Below are positions 9,963-20,709 of a stretch of DNA of 64,000 nucleotides, one piece after another. Under the pieces are notes generated by a model. That model searched no databases and was not told the DNA's origin. It worked only from the letters and a program-made list of their open reading frames with translations. Origin of the DNA: Gracilaria domingensis. Lineage: Eukaryota > Rhodophyta > Florideophyceae > Gracilariales > Gracilariaceae. Numbering within the stretch: the first letter of the stretch is position 1; every line of letters starts with the position of its first letter. The stretch is from contig VCMS01000005.1 in the NCBI GenBank assembly GCA_022539475.1, forward strand, positions 186,001-250,000, given 5' to 3'. The translations under genes and the position numbers were made by a program.

Positions 9963-10743
9963 CCGCCGCCGTCGCCGTAGTCATTCGGGCATTTTCGTTT
10001 GACGCACTTGCGCGCAATCGCTGGCGCTGGCGTTGCATGCGGCGAAGCTGAGTCTCCTCATCCAGCAGCAGGTTGGTCAGCACATAGCTGTGCTGCTTGA
10101 GCGCCACCGCCACGAACAACATGCCATGAATCAGTCCGAACAACGGATTCACCTGCGCCAGGAACAGCAGCTTGGTGGCCACAGTGAAGAATAATAACAA
10201 ACTTAAGCCGTGCAGAATAAGCGTTTGGTGCACGGTAAGCCATCTTGTCTGCATACCCTTGGTGATGAAGTACGCCACAAAAAACGGCAATGGCAGTAAC
10301 AAATTAAGAAACAGCGAACGCACGGCGTGCTTGAACAAAGTGCCGTAGCAAATGGAACTCGGCCACGCGCCAAAACCGTCCTCTAAAACATTCCTGACAA
10401 ACAGAAACGCCAGACAAAACGCAAGCAACATGAACGACAGGTTGTAAAACCCCTCTAGACGATCAGACTTGAGCTCCTCTAGAAGCTCGATAGGACGAGG
10501 CTCGTGTCCATAATATTCTTCAAGTGGCGCGGCCCGGGCGCGCGGTTCGTGAACGTACAGTGACGGGCGAGAGACGGAGTCGGCATCTATTTCAGAGGAG
10601 GAGGAGGACGGACTTGACGGTGGGCGCACATCGTAGTCGGACGGTCGCGAAGAGCTGTGCGTGGAAGCAATGGACGCTTTGAGGGCCTGCACGAGCTGCG
10701 ACCGTCGCTGGAGCAGCGAGGGCGACAGTTCCACGCTGCGCAT
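9067..10743 (-). CDS. MBOAT acyltransferase of the DGAT1 / sterol O-acyltransferase family
   Basis: 558 aa from the ATG at 10743 (MRSVELSPSLLQRRSQLV). After a Ser-rich cytosolic head (about 1-90) there are eight or more hydrophobic segments. Family hallmarks: KYPRNLT near the middle, FYREWWN (family FYxDWWN) within DRQFYREWWNATTLQAFWREW, and the active-site His in AILHEYVAF. These ER-membrane enzymes esterify diacylglycerol (DGAT1) or sterols (SOAT/ACAT) with acyl-CoA. DGAT1 is favoured because this is probably an alga, but sterol acylation is not excluded. Odd feature: between the N-terminal membrane segments and KYPRNLT lies an Ala-Thr run encoded by a GCCGTC microsatellite. The start beyond 10743 is uncertain, since the frame is open to about 10851 without an ATG. 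Confidence 0.85.
9867..9975. repeat. Microsatellite inside the MBOAT gene
   Basis: About nine units of GTCGCC (9908-9960), bordered by TTG/TGG triplets (9867-9900) and GCC triplets. On the coding (minus) strand it reads as alternating Ala-Thr followed by poly-Thr. The unit is a multiple of three, so length changes keep frame. Confidence 0.9.
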
Positions 10744-12412
10744 GACGCGCTCGGCAAAGCCTGCAATGTTGAAGGCGCTAATGTTGGCGGTGGGGAAAGC
10801 AAGAGCGGAGTGGGAAGGAAGACAAGCGCACGGAGACGGCGGAAGAATCAATCAAAACCTTTTTAAAGGCGTTGGCAATGAGGGGAGGGTAAGCGGTGAT
10901 CACGGCGGCGAAGGTAGAAGGTGAGAAATGGCGGAGGGTCGAAGGTATGGCGAGGCGAAAGGGCTGGCGGGCGGTACGTGCTCGCACAATGAGCTTGCGC
11001 GCGGGGCGCGAGCGCGACAGTGGCGAAGAGAGGCGCGTGAAAATAAGCGTGCCGCGCGGGCTCGTTGACGGGAAGCGCTTGAAACCGCAAGCGGCCAATC
11101 AGCCGCGTGCACATGGCGCGCAACGCCTTGCCCGCCTGCTGGCCGCGTGCGTTTTCGTTCGAGCAGCACCCGCCTTTTTTTCACGCGTGTGGAATCGCCG
11201 CGGCCGCGCGTCTTCGTAACTGTCGTGCACTTCGTCGACGTGCGTTTGTGCGGCGCCGCGTACATGCTTGATGCTCGTCTGGCTTGTGCGACATCAGCGT
11301 GATCGCTTGGTGAAGCGGGAGCACGTACACTTTGCTCGCAACCTTCTCTGGCGCTTCAGTGTCGCGCTGAGTCAGGCATGTCGCAAAGTCAGTTCCGCTT
11401 TCGACACTGCGCTGAATGGGCGCTAGTCTAGCTAGCGCGTCGAGAATGCCCACCTGACTAGTCCTCTTATCCCTTTGCTTTGCCTTGCTACCGGTTTCAG
11501 TGAGCTTGTACGAGTTTCATTTTGAAACGTACATCTTGTATCCGAATATTATAGCGCAGCAGCAACCCCGCCGCATGTTCTAGCCCAATTGCATACCGCC
11601 TGTTCGTCTCTTGTTCGACATCCTCCTCAGGGCCACAAGCACGTCACCATCGAGAATCCCAATCGCAGATTCACCCGAGTATCGATACCAGTGTCGCCTG
11701 CGAACCTTCGACACCGTGAACGCCATTTATGTTCTTCGACATTAATGCATTAACGCTCAGTTAACACGCAGTGTCTTCTTCTTTCTGCGTCGTGTCTTTC
11801 GCTGACACAAGCAAAAGTCCTTATTGCAGGGTCCTTTCGCCAAGGCACGTACTACATCACGTGCTTGTCGTTACTGGGAAACAAGCCGTTGTTCCTGAAG
11901 AAGCGCAGATTTGCGAACAGCGTGTCTTCGGCAACATTATCATCAGTTCTTGGCCTCCGTCGGAGATCCATCTCCGGGAACATTAGCGTCCATCATCCTG
12001 GCCATCCGGGGTAGGTATTGTTTAGAGCCAGCTTTTGCAAACTACAACGCTCTATCGCTGGCAAACATGCTGATACAATGCTCTTTGTTACAAGAAGCAT
12101 GTCATATGCTGCAAAATACTCTTTCCAACATGCCAAGTAGAATGGTCAAAGATAATGCCTTCCGAATGTAGTCTTGTCAAAAGCAACGAGGTCTGTCACT
12201 ACAACGCCTGCGCGCTTTCCCAGACATGAATTCCCATTCCGCATACAGTCACGGCGCTGATCTGATCGATCTGATTGCGGAAAAAAGGCGCCAAGAATAT
12301 CAAATACGCCTATCGGTTAAAATACGCAATGTGCTTTGTCACCAACAGCATCGTTCTCGTTTCCCCACCTCGATCTGAAAGGAACCAGGGAGCGTCCCGC
12401 ACCTTGGGCGCG
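10744..12412. other. Long gap without recognised genes
   Basis: Lies between the 5' ends of the MBOAT gene (minus) and the dioxygenase-like gene (plus), so it holds both promoters. Bases 10900-11250 are CG-rich with overlapping meaningless frames; 11400-12300 is neutral. Small open frames at 11771-11986 and 11911-12171 show no known motif. No TATA box or RNA gene was recognised. Confidence 0.45.
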
Positions 12413-13731
12413 ATGAAAGATCAGCGCGGAGGTGCTAGACGAAGACAACGCCTACATCCTGACCTCCTGCGTCCCAACGCGCCAAATCTGGAGCATTTGA
12501 GACCAGCAACAATTCCTTCGGTGAACAACATCCAGATTCCCGCAAAGTCCCGTACAACACTATTTCCTTGGCACAGTACCGTCATTCTCATTGCAGGAAT
12601 CCTGCTGGGAAAGTTTCACAATCAAATAGTTCGTCAAGTCCAGAACATCGCAAATGAAGTTCGACCGCATTGCGAGTTGGGCGAAATCTGCGCATGGTAT
12701 GAGAAACGTCCGCACCTAGAAGATGGACGCTTATCTTCTTCTGTTTGGGACGTACCTCGCAAGCATCTTACGTCCAACTACAGTGCTTTACATCACCTCA
12801 GAAAAGGTGTCAGTGTCAAGGTGCAATCGCAGTATCCAAGAGTTTTCTGCATGTCGGCAGTTCTTGATGAAGGCGAGGTACAATTGTTAACGAATGCGGC
12901 CGAAACGGCGTTTGCTGGAGAGTTGTTCGACACAAACGATGTACGAGAAACTGTGCTCTATGTGAAGGACACGCACACGGTAGGTATAGCACGCACTTGT
13001 CTTGTCCTATTTTGATTGTCGTCTTCAGTCCGGCTGACCACTGATTCTAATTTGCTTTCCCATGACGAGAGCAGGACATTGCTGAACTTTTGGGGAAGGT
13101 CGTCAGATTGATTGGATTGCCCTCTAAACGCTACGTCGAGGAGTTGGTTTTTCGTCGCTATGACCGACATACGCATATCAAATCGGAAGCATCATGGTGC
13201 CACAGCGGAGAAGCAAAGAATACAAATGAACCGTTTGCGGGCTGCGGATGTGCCGCCGTGGCACTGCTCACTTTAGAGAGCCCAGAACATGGCGGGACCG
13301 ACATCGTGTTCAGTGGTACTGTCGATGACCACCCTCTTGATGAAACGCGCGTGACAACTCAAGTAGGGGATATGCTAACCTGGTTTACTATTCATCCTAT
13401 GACAGAAAGGGCACAGCAGGTGCATCATAGAACACAGCCGATCCTACATGGCACCAAATTGGTAGCTGAACTGCACATTCGGAATTGCTCCTGGTTGAAG
13501 AACAAGCCGCGCGTGGGCGATGCGCGAATAAAGAGCGCGGAGAGCAAGGTGAGCGTTTCGCCATCACCGTCAGATGCGCAGGTGTTGAATGACAATCGGA
13601 ATGACGCGGACATGGATGAGGCAGCAACGCGCAAAGCAGGAAACGATGCTGAACGCTCAAAAGTTGGCGCCGACTTGACAGAATTGCTGCGGGGCGAGAG
13701 TGGCGGTAAGAGTGTGACCACTGCAACGTAG
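12413..13731 (+). CDS. Membrane-anchored 2OG-Fe(II) dioxygenase-like (prolyl 4-hydroxylase-like) protein, two exons
   Basis: Exons 12413-12979 and 13075-13731; the 95-bp intron starts gtaggt and ends gagcag, with phase 0 kept, giving 407 aa. The ATG at 12413 (MKDQRGGARRR) is preferred; the frame is open further upstream. Residues about 46-65 (PWHSTVILIAGILLGKF) form one membrane anchor, as in type II P4Hs. Exon 2 has the C-terminal P4H pattern: V-x-x-G-D-M-L-T-W-F, then H-H-R-T-Q-P-I-L-H-G-T-K-L, where a His (iron) and Lys (2-oxoglutarate) are expected. The first iron site, normally H-x-D, reads around RRYDRHTHIKSE and has no clear H-x-D, so the enzyme may be divergent or inactive. The acidic tail (from about 340) is low complexity. 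Confidence 0.55.
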
Positions 13732-13842
13732 ACTTGGGGGGGAAGGCTGTAAATAATGATAAGCTGACGTGACTGTCGGAGCATGGAGACAGGTTGCAAG
13801 AGGTTTTATGGCTATACAGGAGTTAGGTATTGATGTCCACAT

Positions 13843-14985
13843 TCAGCGAGAATTGCCCGCGTGGAAAAGACGTAGTAGAGATTTGACGCCGGGCAGCTTG
13901 CCGTTGCGACGCTTGACGCTTGTTGATGAAGAGCTTGCTGATGAAGAGGACGGTGATTGCAGCGGCACTGAAGTCTCCCAGTGAAGGCATTTGAACTGCT
14001 GCGGAACTTGCGGCGCGTCGTCGACGCGCACACCTTGCAACGGCTGATGGTGGGCGGTGGCACGAACATACTCGGCGTACTGCTGCTGTGACACGTTGAG
14101 TTGAAGGAATATCAAGGTGACGTTATCGCGAGAGTTGAATCGCAACGCCTCGTTGACAATGGTTCGTGCACGCTCTGGCAGCGGCTCCGTGTGCGCTTCA
14201 TTGAGCGCCATGGATGCCAGCTCCTGCTCGTCCAACAAGTCTGTATTCCACAGTCCATCGGTGGCAAGCAGGATGCGGCTGTGGTCACTCTGCATGTGGT
14301 GCTTGGAGATGTGCGGGTCGGCCGACAGGGCGCTGGTTGCGTCGAGCTTGTGATCGCGATCGCCGAGTGCGCGCGTGACGTCGAGGTGCTTATCCGGACC
14401 GAGCATGCGGCCGTTGCGAATGATGGCGCCCGCCTGCTGCACGCGCTTGAGCTCGTGCGCGTCGCGGACGCTGTGCGAGGCCGTCAAGGCGCGATGCGAG
14501 CCGTCCTCGCAGACGAGCAGTGCGCGACTGTCGCCCACGTTGGCAACGAACAGAAGGCCGTTGACAAACAGCAGCAGGCACAAGGTGGTGCCGTCGGAGA
14601 CGCGCCGCTCCGCGCTGGTCCGCAGCACGCCGGCCTCCAGCCTGGCGACGGCCTGCTGCAGCACCTGCTCGCAGCTCGGAAACACGCGCTTGTTCCAGCG
14701 CTCGTCGCCCAGCACCTCCGCGACGACGCGCGCGCGCACAAACTCGGCGGCGACCACGCCGCAGTGGCCGTCCAGCACGGCGTAGAGCGCGACATGGCCC
14801 CACACAATGTGCGCGCCCTCCCACACGACGAAGCAGTCCTGCTGCGCGTGGCGCCCGCCCGGCGACGAGAACGCGCGCCCCAGACACCACATGCCGCGCA
14901 GTCGCAAAGCCGTCGCGATCCGCAGAGCCGCTGCGCACCGCGCTCTGGCGGCGCGCGCACGTGCGCGCCGCGCCGCGCGCGCCAT
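13843..14985 (-). CDS. PP2C-type protein phosphatase (PPM family)
   Basis: 380 aa from the ATG at 14985; the next in-frame Met is at 14892 (MWCLGRAFSSPGGR) and the 31 residues between are an Arg/Ala run that may be a leader or untranslated. The PPM motifs occur in order: RHAQQD, YAVLDGHCG, DGTTLCLLL, VANVGDSRAL, LTASHSVRD, LDVTRALGD, ILLATDGLW, SRDNVTLI. The metal-binding Asp residues (QQD, LDGH, TDGLW, RDNV) are all present, so Mn/Mg-dependent Ser/Thr phosphatase activity is expected. The G-G of the usual DGHGG is C-G here. After the catalytic core, the last 60 or so residues are Ser-rich and basic (SVKRRNGKLPGVKS). Head-to-head with the anoctamin gene. Confidence 0.9.
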   Translation of the reverse strand: MARAARRARARAARARCAAALRIATALRLRGMWCLGRAFSSPGGRHAQQDCFVVWEGAHIVWGHVALYAVLDGHCGVVAAEFVRARVVAEVLGDERWNKRVFPSCEQVLQQAVARLEAGVLRTSAERRVSDGTTLCLLLFVNGLLFVANVGDSRALLVCEDGSHRALTASHSVRDAHELKRVQQAGAIIRNGRMLGPDKHLDVTRALGDRDHKLDATSALSADPHISKHHMQSDHSRILLATDGLWNTDLLDEQELASMALNEAHTEPLPERARTIVNEALRFNSRDNVTLIFLQLNVSQQQYAEYVRATAHHQPLQGVRVDDAPQVPQQFKCLHWETSVPLQSPSSSSASSSSTSVKRRNGKLPGVKSLLRLFHAGNSR

Positions 14986-15441
14986 TGTGCCACGCCCGCG
15001 CGCGCACGCGCCGCGCCGTTGCGCAAGGCGCGGGCGCCGCGCGCCGCCGCGCAGCCCGCGTTTCGCGACGGCAGTTGACGCCCGGCACCGGGCGCGCACC
15101 CGTCGACGCGCATCGACGCCTGACGCGCGGCACCGGCGCGGAGGGAGCGCGGGCGGCAGACACAGCTGGCCACGTCGCGCGCCCATCTCGCGCGCGCAGC
15201 TCGCGCGCGCGCGTGATTGGCGCCGTGTCGCTCCGCGCGCGGCGCGCCGCGACGTGGCGCGTAGCGCGGGCCGTCGCCGCGCCACCTCGCGCGCAACGGC
15301 GCCTTGTGCTCGTCGTCGCGTGCGGCTCGCCGCGTGCCGCGCGCGACCGCGACCGTTATCGGGCGCCGCTGCCTCCGCGTCTTCGCACCGCACCGGCGTG
15401 CCCCCTCTCCCCCGTCGTCGGCGCTGCCCTGCGTGTGCGCC
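14986..15441. promoter_or_regulatory. Very CG-rich divergent promoter gap
   Basis: 456 bp between the ATGs of the PP2C (minus) and anoctamin (plus) genes. Almost the whole stretch is made of gcgc-type words (for example 14990-15010 and 15180-15260). Long open frames cross it on both strands because stop codons are rare in such sequence. A shared CpG-rich promoter is inferred. Confidence 0.45.
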
Positions 15442-18070
15442 ATGCGTTCGTACGGCAGCTTCGCCTCCGATGGCGCTCCCAGCTCGCCTTCTTCGTCGGG
15501 CGATAGCCCCGCGCAGCCGTACGCGCCCCCGCCTTGGTCGCCGCCGCTGCCGTCGCCGCCGCCCGTCGAAGCAACCGCCAGTCCGTTCAGCCCGCTGCCG
15601 CCGCCGCGCACGCCGTCGCCACCCGCCGCGGATCTTGCATCGTACGGCGAGCCGCCCGCTTCGGGCTGGGAGTATGTGCTCGTGTTTCCGCACAAGTCGC
15701 CCCCGCTTGATGAGCATGCCATGCTCACCCGTCACGCGCGAGCGCGCGTTCTGGCGCGACTGAGGGCGGGCCGTTTTGCGTATTGTCAGACGTGGTTGCC
15801 GGCGCAGAGTTGCGTGCTGGTGCAGCTTGCACTGCCGGAGCCCGAGCTCAAGCTAGCCGCCGAGCAACTTGCTATCGAGTTGCAGTTGTTGCCGCAGTAT
15901 GGTGGCGGCTACATGCCGTATGCGAGAGACCGCTCTCATGTGTTTGCTAACGATGCACGTCGTGAGAATGGTTTGCCGTATTTCACCGCGGCCACGCGCC
16001 TTCGCATCACCGTTCAGGCGCTTGCGGTTCGTGACGGCTGGGGCGCCGCTATCGACTTGCCTCAGCTCCGTCGCAGTGGCTATTTGTCTCAAGCGTATGC
16101 GTTACATGCTGAGCCTGATCGTGCCAATCTGCTCAAGACCGCCGTCTATGATCGACTGTGGAAGCCAGGCAGTGTTATGCCAATTCCAGACTTACGTCAC
16201 TACTTTGGCGCGCGCGTTACCATCTACTTTGCATGGCTTGTGTTCTACGCTCGCATGTTGACGGGTATTGCGCTAATATCTATCCCTGCGTACTTCGTCA
16301 TTACAAGGTCTGATTCAACGCACTACATTGATTGGACGCGTTTGTTATTCGGGCTTGCGTTGTGCTTTTGGGGTACTTACTGGCTTGAGCATTGGAAGCG
16401 ACGAAACTTTGTGCTCAACGTCAAATGGGGTCTTACCGACTTGGAGGACGAAAGGGAAAATAGCCAGGTGCGTAGCGATTTCCGCGGGAATGAACAAACC
16501 GGCTTTTATAGCCGAGGTGGTTTTGTGCATCTTTCCGATATGCATCCCGCAACCTCAGGCAGTAATCGCGCCGGAAGGATTCGCACGCGTTTGATTCGAT
16601 CTGACTTGCCCGGAGTTCCGGATCACGTGGCCGATGTCGTTGCTATGGGTGGTACCACAGATCCGGACTTTGTACTGGAAGCTCCTGTGACCGGATTGGT
16701 GTTTGCAGATCTACCAGTCCATCCGTATAGAAGCAAGACTGCGTTTAAGCGCCGTTTGTATGTGTCCGCTGCCGTGACGTTGTTCTTTTCGTTATGCGTC
16801 GCGTTTGCTTCATTTTCTATCTTGTTTTATAAGGCCGATATTGTCTTCTTGTTTCATTCATTCGGTGCTAACCGTATTGCTAACTCGGTTCCTGGTATTG
16901 CAACTGCATTACTAATCTCTATTTCTGACCCATTGTGGAAAATGGTTTCAACAATACTTACTGACTGGGAGAACCACCGCACTAATCAGTCATACGAGAA
17001 TAGCCTCATAGTCAAACACTTCGCATTTCAATTTGTTTCCAGTAAGTTCTTCATTTCGCTTCCTCCTGCGCGGTACCCTGGTCCCTGGCCTTCCATTGGG
17101 TTTGGCATTGGTTCTAATAGGTTTTTGTTTCATGTCTCATTGCTCCTGCTGCCTCGACCTCACGAAAGACTACATTTCCTTATTTTACATTGCTTTTGTT
17201 AAGCCTTTCACTCCGTCTGATCCGTGTATCATTGGACCCTTTTCTTCGGAACCTGACTGTATGCATGAACTGCAAACACAGCTAACATCATTAATCATTA
17301 CCAAGGCGACTATTCAACAACTCCTCGAGTTAGGGATTCCATTCATTATTTATCAAGTTAATCGCTGGTTCAAGAGAAAGGTCGAGGAGCACCAGGAAGA
17401 GCGGATGACGGAAGAGGAACGGCAGCGGCTTCTTGCAGAAGGTGCAACCTTACGCGCAGTGGAAGACGACCCTGCAATTGCGCAACTCAACAAAGCACCT
17501 TATGTCTCTACTATTGCGGATTACGGTGAACTGGTTATTCAACATGGCTATCTCGTTATGTTCGGACTAGCTTTTCCCTTGGCAGCCGTTATCAACTTCT
17601 TCAACAACGTAATTGAATCGCGTACTGATTTATACAAACTGCTCGATGTGCAACAGCGCCCTGATGCGGATGAAGCAGAAGATATTGGTGTATGGCTGGG
17701 CGTACTGAGCTTTTTTTCGGTTGCTTCTGCGATGACAACAGCTGGCTTATTGACAATCACCACGCCCGCCCTTCAGAAATTGCTTCCAGACTTCATTGGG
17801 GACTCGGCCGAGGCGTATCCTGCTGTCTCGTTTATCATCTTTGAACATATCATGCTCGGAATCAGATGGCTAGTTCGCTTCCTGGTTGGCGATAAACCTG
17901 CTTCCGCGTATCGCACCTTCGCTAGACAAGAGTTTTTGAAGGCTCGTTGTTTCAATGTCAATTGGAAACCTTACTATCGTGCTAACAACTGGGAAAATGA
18001 TGTTGAACTTCCTCAAGATGTTGGACTTTCTGTGGAAATTGTGCCCTCTGATCATGAGGAAATGTCTTAA
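15442..18070 (+). CDS. Anoctamin (TMEM16) family membrane protein, two exons
   Basis: Exons 15442-17041 and 17169-18070; intron 17042-17168 (gtaagt...gaaag, 127 bp). Joining restores FQFVSNYISLFYIAF, the highly conserved anoctamin segment, which fixes the splice sites. 833 aa. The N-terminal ~90 residues are Pro/Ser-rich; a cytosolic domain follows; the membrane part starts near residue 255 (VTIYFAWLVFYARMLTGIAL). Conserved pieces: FGTYWLEHWKRRNF-type WKR segment, the FQFVxNYxSLFYIAF helix, and ELGIPFIIYQVN. The C-terminal half carries the Glu/Asp-rich helices (AEAYPAVSFIIFEHIMLGIR) of the calcium-binding region. The family makes Ca-activated chloride channels and phospholipid scramblases; which of the two cannot be told here. 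Confidence 0.9.
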
Positions 18071-19194
18071 TACTTATTTCATAGACAGTATTCATTGCAT
18101 CTTGGCGTATCACTTGCAGCACAGTTCCTCGCTAGTTCATGGTGATGTGTACGACGGTAGCTTGTCGCAAGGACGCGAGTCTGTTTTGAATTACAGGTAC
18201 CCTTGGTAGTACATCTTTAGAATGTGCTGAGCAATCGCCTTATGACTCAAAGATTGATGTATCACGAACGAACGAAAGTGATGTATCACACCCGCTCTGC
18301 GTGTGCTATTATGATGCCGAAAGGTAGACACGCTTTTCAACTTGAATATTTCACAGGTGACCCGATCAAATCGTTAAAGACTGTTCACCAATGGTGACCA
18401 AATAGTTAAAAAGATTGTTCACCAGTGGTGAATCACCACCTGTCCGACGAAATCGTCACGATGTTTTTCCAAAAGCGATCGACCTTATCCTGCAAGGGGC
18501 CATTTGCGATCCCTTTCAACGGTCATTTGGGAGTCATGATGCCCTCGCGTCCCTCTCGTCAACTTTTGTAAAAGGAAACAGTGGAGAACCATTTTGCACA
18601 AGAACGGGTGCTCTCTGCAAAATAGTCAACAAGATGCCTCTATCCAGTCTCTTTCCGGTTTCGGCTCGACAAAATCGGCTACAATACCATACTCGTTGCT
18701 TTCCAACTCTCTTGAGTATAAGGCAAAAGTGCTTGTCGACTGCAATCACAGAAACTCCAAATGTGCGCGGAACGGAAGGGCAAAGCATTACAGCACATTT
18801 GCTGCCCTTTGTCCCTCGCAGACGTTGGCCGTGACATGTCACTTACGACGATGGCCTCCTGACGGTAGAACTGAACTCTATAGAAACCGCTCGTAATTCT
18901 GTTCCTCGATGTAAAGATTGAACACGACATGGCGAAGAAAGGGAAACCTTCCATAGATAATCACTCTCTCGAATCCATCGAGCTCACATTGTGACAGAAG
19001 GGTCCCTCGTACTGAATCGCGAAAGTATATCAGTTCCTTTTTTTGAATTACTCGGATGAGAAGAAGAAGACAGCACTCCCTTTGCTCTCTTTGAATCTGT
19101 CTCTCTCTTCGCCAGAGTTCACAATACCCAACGATCGTGATACATGCCACTAACGTAACTGCAACAAGCTGAGGAAGCCAAAGGTGCATGACGA
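18071..19194. other. Gap without recognised genes
   Basis: Small overlapping open frames on both strands (18415-18834, 18534-18842, 18679-18954, 18878-19252) show no known motif. Two near-palindromes occur in tandem at about 18382-18396 and 18417-18431 (TTCACCAATGGTGA and TTCACCAGTGGTGA), each preceded by a gttaaa. The promoter of the glycosyltransferase at 19195 should lie here; no TATA box stands out. Confidence 0.4.
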
Positions 19195-20709
19195 ATGCGA
19201 CACTCGTTTTCTTTTGTTCCGGAATACAACGTGGAGATACCTGCCAGAACATTGATCTCAGAAGTATTTCTCAAAAGCATTCGATTTCTAAAACGAAGAA
19301 GAACGTCCATGTCATTGATAACGAAAAGACAGAACTTATTTTGTCTACCTCGTCCGTTATATCGAGAGCATTTGATAAAAAGCGTCGTTCTGATATGCGT
19401 CGTGTGGTCCGTCATCAGCCTTCTGCGAGAACCAAGACCACAGGGTGGCGTAAAACCACAGGATGACACTCGGAATAGCAAAAAACAAATGTTGACCGAA
19501 GAGAAGATATCCTATGAGCTGAAACTTCTTCATGATCAAATCGCACAGAGTTCTTTGAAGTTTCCCTCACAAAATCCCAAGAACGTCTCTGGTGACGAAA
19601 GAGAAGCAAATATCGCCTTCTTTGTACAAATATCGGAATCAAACATCATTCTCGTCCCCAGACTTCTTTCGCGAATATGGCATCGAGAAAACACTTATTG
19701 CCTTCACTTCGATAACAAGATTTCTCTGCAAACGAAGAAATTGTTTGAAGAGATGCTAGGCAGTCACGAACGTTTCCAGAACATCTTCCTGCTGCAAAGC
19801 AGTGGCATAACCTACGCTGGTATATCTATGATCTTGAATACGCTCGACAGTATTGAGACATTGCTTGATCCAAACAAATCGTGGGACTACTACATAAATT
19901 TGAGTGGCTCCGACTATCCTTTGGTATCTCCAATCGGAATTCGCCGCCTGCTTGGCGAAATTCTTGCAAGCGCAAGTGAAACATCATTTGTACACTTTTC
20001 CTCTGCCCGGAGCACTTGGGACACGCTTCTGAGGCACAGGCTGAGATTCCTTCACTTTGATCCTACGCTAGGTTTCAACCCTCACCCGGGAAAACAACTG
20101 ATTGAGACATATACAAGACATCCAGTTGTATTGTCGAAGGACATCAACATTACCATTCCAAAAGGCGAGGCCTGGATCATCGCCCATAGATCATTTTGCG
20201 AGGAGGTGATAAGTGGAACTCTTGGTCGTCGCCTCCTCACATTATTCGCCAACATGCAAAGCCCTGCTGAACATTTTTTCCAAACTGTTGCATGGAATCA
20301 TCGCAGATTCAACGATACCACAGCTCGACATTCATTAAGGCTTGTGCGATGGAAGAAAGCTGACGGAACACGATCAAGGCAACACCCCGTTTACTTGGAT
20401 GATCAATCTGAAAGCGGGAAATGGCTTTACTGGGATTCCATAAAAGCTTCCAAAGACCTTTTTGCCCGAAAGTTCCGAACGCCCAATAGCCCGTTAATGG
20501 AACACATTGACAGATATGTAAGTGGCTTGGGCGAGAACATAACGGACACTTCTTCGGCAATGTACTTCCAAAGAGTGAACCGAAAATTGAACTGTGTCGT
20601 AAGTGAGACAGTCACTTCTCAACAAAATCCTATAGAGTGCAGAAAACAGAAAACGCCTTTTAAACCTCCAGATCCTTCTCCAGCCGCACCTTCCAATCCC
20701 GCAATCTAG
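19195..20709 (+). CDS. GT14 glycosyltransferase (core-2/I-branching / xylosyltransferase type)
   Basis: 504 aa, intronless, type II membrane protein. A basic cytosolic head (KRRRTS, residues 34-38) precedes the single anchor at about 63-80 (IKSVVLICVVWSVISLL), then a lumenal catalytic domain. The family signature WDYYINLSGSDYPLVSP (about 223-239) is nearly identical to the consensus of core-2/I-branching enzymes, and SPAEHFFQTVAWN (about 365-377) matches the second family block. These Golgi enzymes transfer GlcNAc, GlcA or xylose to glycans or proteoglycans. The donor and acceptor cannot be deduced. An internal Met (MSLITKRQN, residue 39) before the anchor could be an alternative start. The tail is Pro-rich. 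Confidence 0.88.
   Translation: MRHSFSFVPEYNVEIPARTLISEVFLKSIRFLKRRRTSMSLITKRQNLFCLPRPLYREHLIKSVVLICVVWSVISLLREPRPQGGVKPQDDTRNSKKQMLTEEKISYELKLLHDQIAQSSLKFPSQNPKNVSGDEREANIAFFVQISESNIILVPRLLSRIWHRENTYCLHFDNKISLQTKKLFEEMLGSHERFQNIFLLQSSGITYAGISMILNTLDSIETLLDPNKSWDYYINLSGSDYPLVSPIGIRRLLGEILASASETSFVHFSSARSTWDTLLRHRLRFLHFDPTLGFNPHPGKQLIETYTRHPVVLSKDINITIPKGEAWIIAHRSFCEEVISGTLGRRLLTLFANMQSPAEHFFQTVAWNHRRFNDTTARHSLRLVRWKKADGTRSRQHPVYLDDQSESGKWLYWDSIKASKDLFARKFRTPNSPLMEHIDRYVSGLGENITDTSSAMYFQRVNRKLNCVVSETVTSQQNPIECRKQKTPFKPPDPSPAAPSNPAI

Noticed and set aside
8986-10002. Plus-strand frame of 338 codons opposite the MBOAT gene
   Set aside because: His/Gln/Arg-rich antisense translation; the MBOAT motifs lie on the minus strand.
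14101-15078. Plus-strand frames opposite the PP2C gene
   Set aside because: Antisense shadow of a gene with complete PP2C motifs.
14986-15735. Upstream extension of the PP2C frame by about 250 residues
   Set aside because: It reads through the CG-rich promoter into the anoctamin gene on the other strand and has no protein-like features.
18415-18954. Small frames on both strands between the anoctamin and glycosyltransferase genes
   Set aside because: No motif, no strand preference and no similarity between them to a known family.
18878-19252. Minus-strand frame with one hydrophobic segment overlapping the start of the glycosyltransferase
   Set aside because: It overlaps a well-supported gene start and has no recognisable domain apart from a chance hydrophobic run.
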